Shown here piece by piece: positions 6,220 to 8,251 of a stretch of DNA of 8,251 bases. This DNA is from Acidimicrobiia bacterium (GTDB lineage: Bacteria; Actinomycetota; Acidimicrobiia; Spongiisociales; ZC4RG35). The notes under the pieces are model-generated. The model did not search any database. It saw only the letters and a list, made by a program, of their open reading frames with translations, and was not told where the DNA came from. The position numbers were made by a program, and so were the translations under genes. Position 1 is the first letter of the stretch; every line of letters starts with the position of its first letter. The stretch is taken from NCBI GenBank assembly GCA_009377735.1, contig WHTL01000170.1, positions 1 through 8,251 of the forward strand, in the 5' to 3' direction.

Positions 6220-7121
6220 ATCCGACCCAGGGTTCTGCACTGCCGCGTCGGAGACTGATTCCCTACAGGTGCGGGGCGACTTCCCTCGGCCAGTTGCTGC
6301 ATCAATTCGAACTGGTCGTCGTAATGGAGGTCGGGGAAGTAGCTGCGGGCCGAGAAGTGGACCGGCACCGCTGCCCTCTCCTTTATTTCCAGCAGGGATG
6401 CGACGATCTCTTCCCCCGTACCGGCAAAGGTCGACCGGGCACGCAGTTTGCTGCGCCGGTCATCGGTCAGCTCCGGTGCGGTTGGCGGGGTACCTGAGCG
6501 GGTGGCGGATACCTCCATGTCGGAGTACTTCCATTGCATCTGCCACACGTGCTCTGCATAGTGGTCCCATGCCTCGTCGGCGGACGATCCCGGCAGCAGC
6601 ACCGAGTAATGGTGAATTTGCAATTCGGCAGGATCCCGGCCGATCCGCTCACATTCGTCCCTCACCCAGCCGACCTGGTCGAGGAAACGATCAGCGGTGG
6701 CGTTGGAGAAGATCCCGTCGGCCAGGCGGGCGGCCCGGCGGATGGCTGGTTCTGCGCCGCCGCCCACTAGGACGGTAATGGGGACGCTCGGGACAGGCCG
6801 CACCGCTAGTTCTGGGAACCGGTAGACGTCGCCCTGATGATGGAATGGTTCTCCGCTCCATGCCTGGGGGAGGATCCCGAGGATCTCCTCCATCGCCCTG
6901 CCTCTCTTGCGCGTATCGGCACCCAAACCCTCGAACTCCACACCCATCCAGCCGAGCCCGAGACCGAGGGTTAGCCGACCTCCGCTCAGGAGACTGGCGG
7001 TGGCGGCGTCCTCCGCTAGGCGCAGCGGGTGGTGCAGTGGTGCCAGCACTACGCCAGTGCCGATCTGGATGGTGGAGGTGACGGCCGCCAGCGCACCACT
7101 CACCACCAGCAGAGAGGGCAT
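6216..7121 (-). CDS. Luciferase-like (LLM class) flavin/F420-dependent oxidoreductase, main part downstream of an in-frame stop
   Basis: 301 residues from an ATG at 7121. It holds most of the TIM barrel of a bacterial-luciferase-like monooxygenase: IQIGTGVVLAPLHHPLRLAE (18-37), LSGGRLTLGLGLGW then EFEGLG (44-66), an R-x3-EE helix (KRGRAMEEIL), VPITVLVGGG and ARLADG. Members use FMNH2 or F420 to oxidise small molecules; cofactor and substrate cannot be read here. The first barrel strand and helix are missing from this ORF; they lie directly upstream in the same frame (7122-7280), cut off by a TAA that touches this ATG. The last 20 residues (after QQLAEG) do not look like the family. Its ATG could be used by re-initiation, but half a barrel start is lacking, so function is doubtful unless both pieces assemble or the stop is read through. 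Confidence 0.8.
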   Translation of the reverse strand: MPSLLVVSGALAAVTSTIQIGTGVVLAPLHHPLRLAEDAATASLLSGGRLTLGLGLGWMGVEFEGLGADTRKRGRAMEEILGILPQAWSGEPFHHQGDVYRFPELAVRPVPSVPITVLVGGGAEPAIRRAARLADGIFSNATADRFLDQVGWVRDECERIGRDPAELQIHHYSVLLPGSSADEAWDHYAEHVWQMQWKYSDMEVSATRSGTPPTAPELTDDRRSKLRARSTFAGTGEEIVASLLEIKERAAVPVHFSARSYFPDLHYDDQFELMQQLAEGSRPAPVGNQSPTRQCRTLGRI

Positions 7122-7280
7122 TTAGCCGTCGTCGACGAAATGGTGCTCGGAAGTCCACACCGATGAAAAGCCGAGGCGTTCGGCGTCCACCGCCACCCGC
7201 ACCGTTTCGTCGTAGACCCGGCTCCAGTCCGTTTCGCCGGGGCGAAGTTGGGCGCTGAGCAAACCGAAACCAAGTGACAT
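7122..7280 (-). pseudogene. N-terminal fragment of the LLM oxidoreductase, ended by a premature TAA
   Basis: 52 codons from an ATG at 7280, with AGGAG at 7288-7292 and good spacing. It encodes the true N-terminus of the enzyme: SLGFGLLSAQLRPGE, then AVDAERLGFSSVWTSEHHF (31-49) and VDDG, followed by TAA (7122-7124) and then MPSLLVVSGALAAVT of the next ORF in the same frame. Relatives read 'DDGY-x-PS' here, so a tyrosine codon TAC or TAT appears to have become TAA by one base change. The DUF899 gene ends 27 bases before this start, so both belong to one transcript. Confidence 0.8.
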
Positions 7281-7307
7281 TGGTTCTCTCCTATCGTAAG
7301 GTCGAAA

Positions 7308-8060
7308 TCACCTAGGCTCATCGACCCCGGTGGCGCCGGGGCGGGACCACTGCGGCACCGGTCGGCCACCGTTTCTGGCCCCCATGAGCGTACCGTCCTC
7401 AGCGGTGCGCAAGATGGAATGGGTCGGGAACTGCGGCCAGCCCTCGGGCGAGTCCTCCCACTCTTCCCGACGCCCGAAGGCGGTCATGTCGAGCAGACCG
7501 AATGAGGGACTCAGCACCTCGTCGCCCCGACCAGTCGTCCAGTAGGTCAGGTAGATCTTGTCCTCCCTCCGCAGGTAGCAGGCGATCCGGCCGGCGTGAC
7601 TAACGGTGGGGTCGTCGAGATGGGCGTTGGAGTACCACGGCGTTGTGTAGCCCATGAAGTCACGGAATGCCGCGATCTCCTCGTAGGGCCCGTCGCCGAG
7701 GATGGCGAAGGTGATCCCGTTGGCGTTTAGATAGGCCGCGTCGGCAGCGTGCTGCATCGGCCAGGAGTTCCTGGTGCAACCCTCGCACTGCCATTCCGAT
7801 GGCTTCCCGTCGTGGAACATGTGGCTGTATACGACCAGCTCGTCGCGCCCCTCGAAGATATCCCCGAACGGAACCGGGCCGTCGGGTCCGATGACGGTGG
7901 TGTCGGGCGGCACCTCCGTCATGGGCAGCCGACGCCGGGCCGCGGCGATGGCGTCGCCCTCGCGGGTGTGTGCCTTCTCGCGCTTGCGCAGCTCGAAGAG
8001 CTGTCGCTCGAAGTCGTCGTGATCGGTGACGGGCGGCGCAGGGGTGGTCTGAGAGGTCAT
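7308..8060 (-). CDS. DUF899 family thioredoxin-fold protein
   Basis: 250 residues. The family is thioredoxin-like and of unknown function. Visible marks: an opening helix with KREKAHTREGDAIAAARRRLPM (27-47, typical of DUF899), FEGRDELVVYSHMF (69-82), a C92-EG-C95 pair where a thioredoxin active site would be, AAFRDFMGYTTPWYSN (130-145), LTYWTTGRGDE (171-181), and FGLLDMTAFGRREEWEDSP (187-205). The CxxC pair may take part in redox chemistry, but no reaction is established. There is no Shine-Dalgarno sequence before the ATG; the spacing of a -10 element suggests a leaderless transcript. It is the first gene of a likely two-gene unit with the split LLM oxidoreductase. Confidence 0.88.
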   Translation of the reverse strand: MTSQTTPAPPVTDHDDFERQLFELRKREKAHTREGDAIAAARRRLPMTEVPPDTTVIGPDGPVPFGDIFEGRDELVVYSHMFHDGKPSEWQCEGCTRNSWPMQHAADAAYLNANGITFAILGDGPYEEIAAFRDFMGYTTPWYSNAHLDDPTVSHAGRIACYLRREDKIYLTYWTTGRGDEVLSPSFGLLDMTAFGRREEWEDSPEGWPQFPTHSILRTAEDGTLMGARNGGRPVPQWSRPGATGVDEPR

Positions 8061-8066
8061 CGCGCG

Positions 8067-8078
8067 ATGCTAAACATA
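8067..8078 (-). promoter_or_regulatory. Candidate -10 element(s) for a leaderless DUF899 transcript
   Basis: On the minus strand TAGCAT (8072-8067) fits TAnnnT and is followed by six bases and then the ATG at 8060, exactly the distance expected if transcription starts on the A of the start codon. TATGTT (8078-8073) directly upstream is a second fit. No clear -35 is seen. The missing Shine-Dalgarno sequence supports the idea. Confidence 0.4.
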
Positions 8079-8251
8079 GTTCCAATCCTCTAGGAGAGAT
8101 TTTCGCAGCGATCCCGACGAGGGGTGAGGGCTCGGCTCGACACCACCACGATCGGCGTATTGACTGCTCGATACCCGGCTACCTGTCTCCGGTGTCATGG
8201 TGTTGGTGCCTATGTATGAGACCACCAAGCCAGAATCGGGTGAGTAGATTA
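8079..8251. other. Right-edge non-coding sequence
   Basis: I see no gene, RNA or strong hairpin here. The right neighbour of DUF899 starts beyond the window. Confidence 0.4.

Noticed and set aside
7122..7124. Genetic-code change reading TAA as tyrosine
   Set aside because: The antitoxin-like gene ends at a TAA (4020-4022) just where the family ends, and a single mutation is far simpler.
1..8251. CRISPR arrays, tRNA or rRNA genes, insertion sequences
   Set aside because: No regularly spaced identical repeats, no tRNA or rRNA-like stretch and no transposase motif were seen. The only long repeat is the protein-coding SLH triplet.

Overview
The window is bacterial, GC-rich and most likely actinobacterial. 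The best lineage clue is a secreted CAP-domain protein ending in three S-layer-homology modules with the pattern 'GCNPP...FCP...VTRGQMAAF'. I associate that pattern with Acidimicrobiia-like actinobacteria. The TetR (WHG-type), luciferase-like and DUF899 relatives, and the heavy use of TGA stops, fit the same group. The taxonomic call is inference; no rRNA or tRNA is present.

Left part (1-1926, minus strand): one very GC-rich open frame of 642 visible codons runs off the left edge. It carries three enzyme domains in a single chain: an N-terminal nucleotidyltransferase like inositol-1-phosphate cytidylyltransferase, a membrane CDP-alcohol phosphotransferase with the complete catalytic motif, and a C-terminal HAD phosphatase. 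The first two form the known bifunctional enzyme that makes phospho-di-myo-inositol phosphate, a compatible solute. The fused phosphatase would supply the last dephosphorylation step. This is the most interesting object in the window.

Middle part (1927-4229): a gene-poor stretch with small repeats is followed by the C-terminal remnant of a TetR regulator (frameshifted and lacking its DNA-binding domain). Next comes a plus-strand, translationally coupled pair: a UPF0158 domain fused to a minimal nucleotidyltransferase (MNT), then a HEPN-domain protein. MNT plus HEPN is the layout of a type VII toxin-antitoxin system, and the UPF0158 fusion is unusual. Facing it on the minus strand is an orphan excisionase-type antitoxin whose N-terminus appears lost and whose usual PIN toxin is absent.

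Right part (4267-8060, all minus strand): the secreted CAP-SLH protein, then, further upstream on the same strand, a luciferase-like (LLM) monooxygenase gene split by an in-frame TAA immediately followed by ATG. A 42-codon ORF overlaps the LLM stop by an ATGA. A thioredoxin-fold DUF899 protein lies 27 bp upstream of the LLM start, so DUF899 and LLM are probably co-transcribed, possibly from a leaderless promoter just before the DUF899 ATG.

Overall the window is accessory in character: toxin-antitoxin parts, three damaged genes (TetR, antitoxin, LLM) and a clear drop in GC content right of about 1930.
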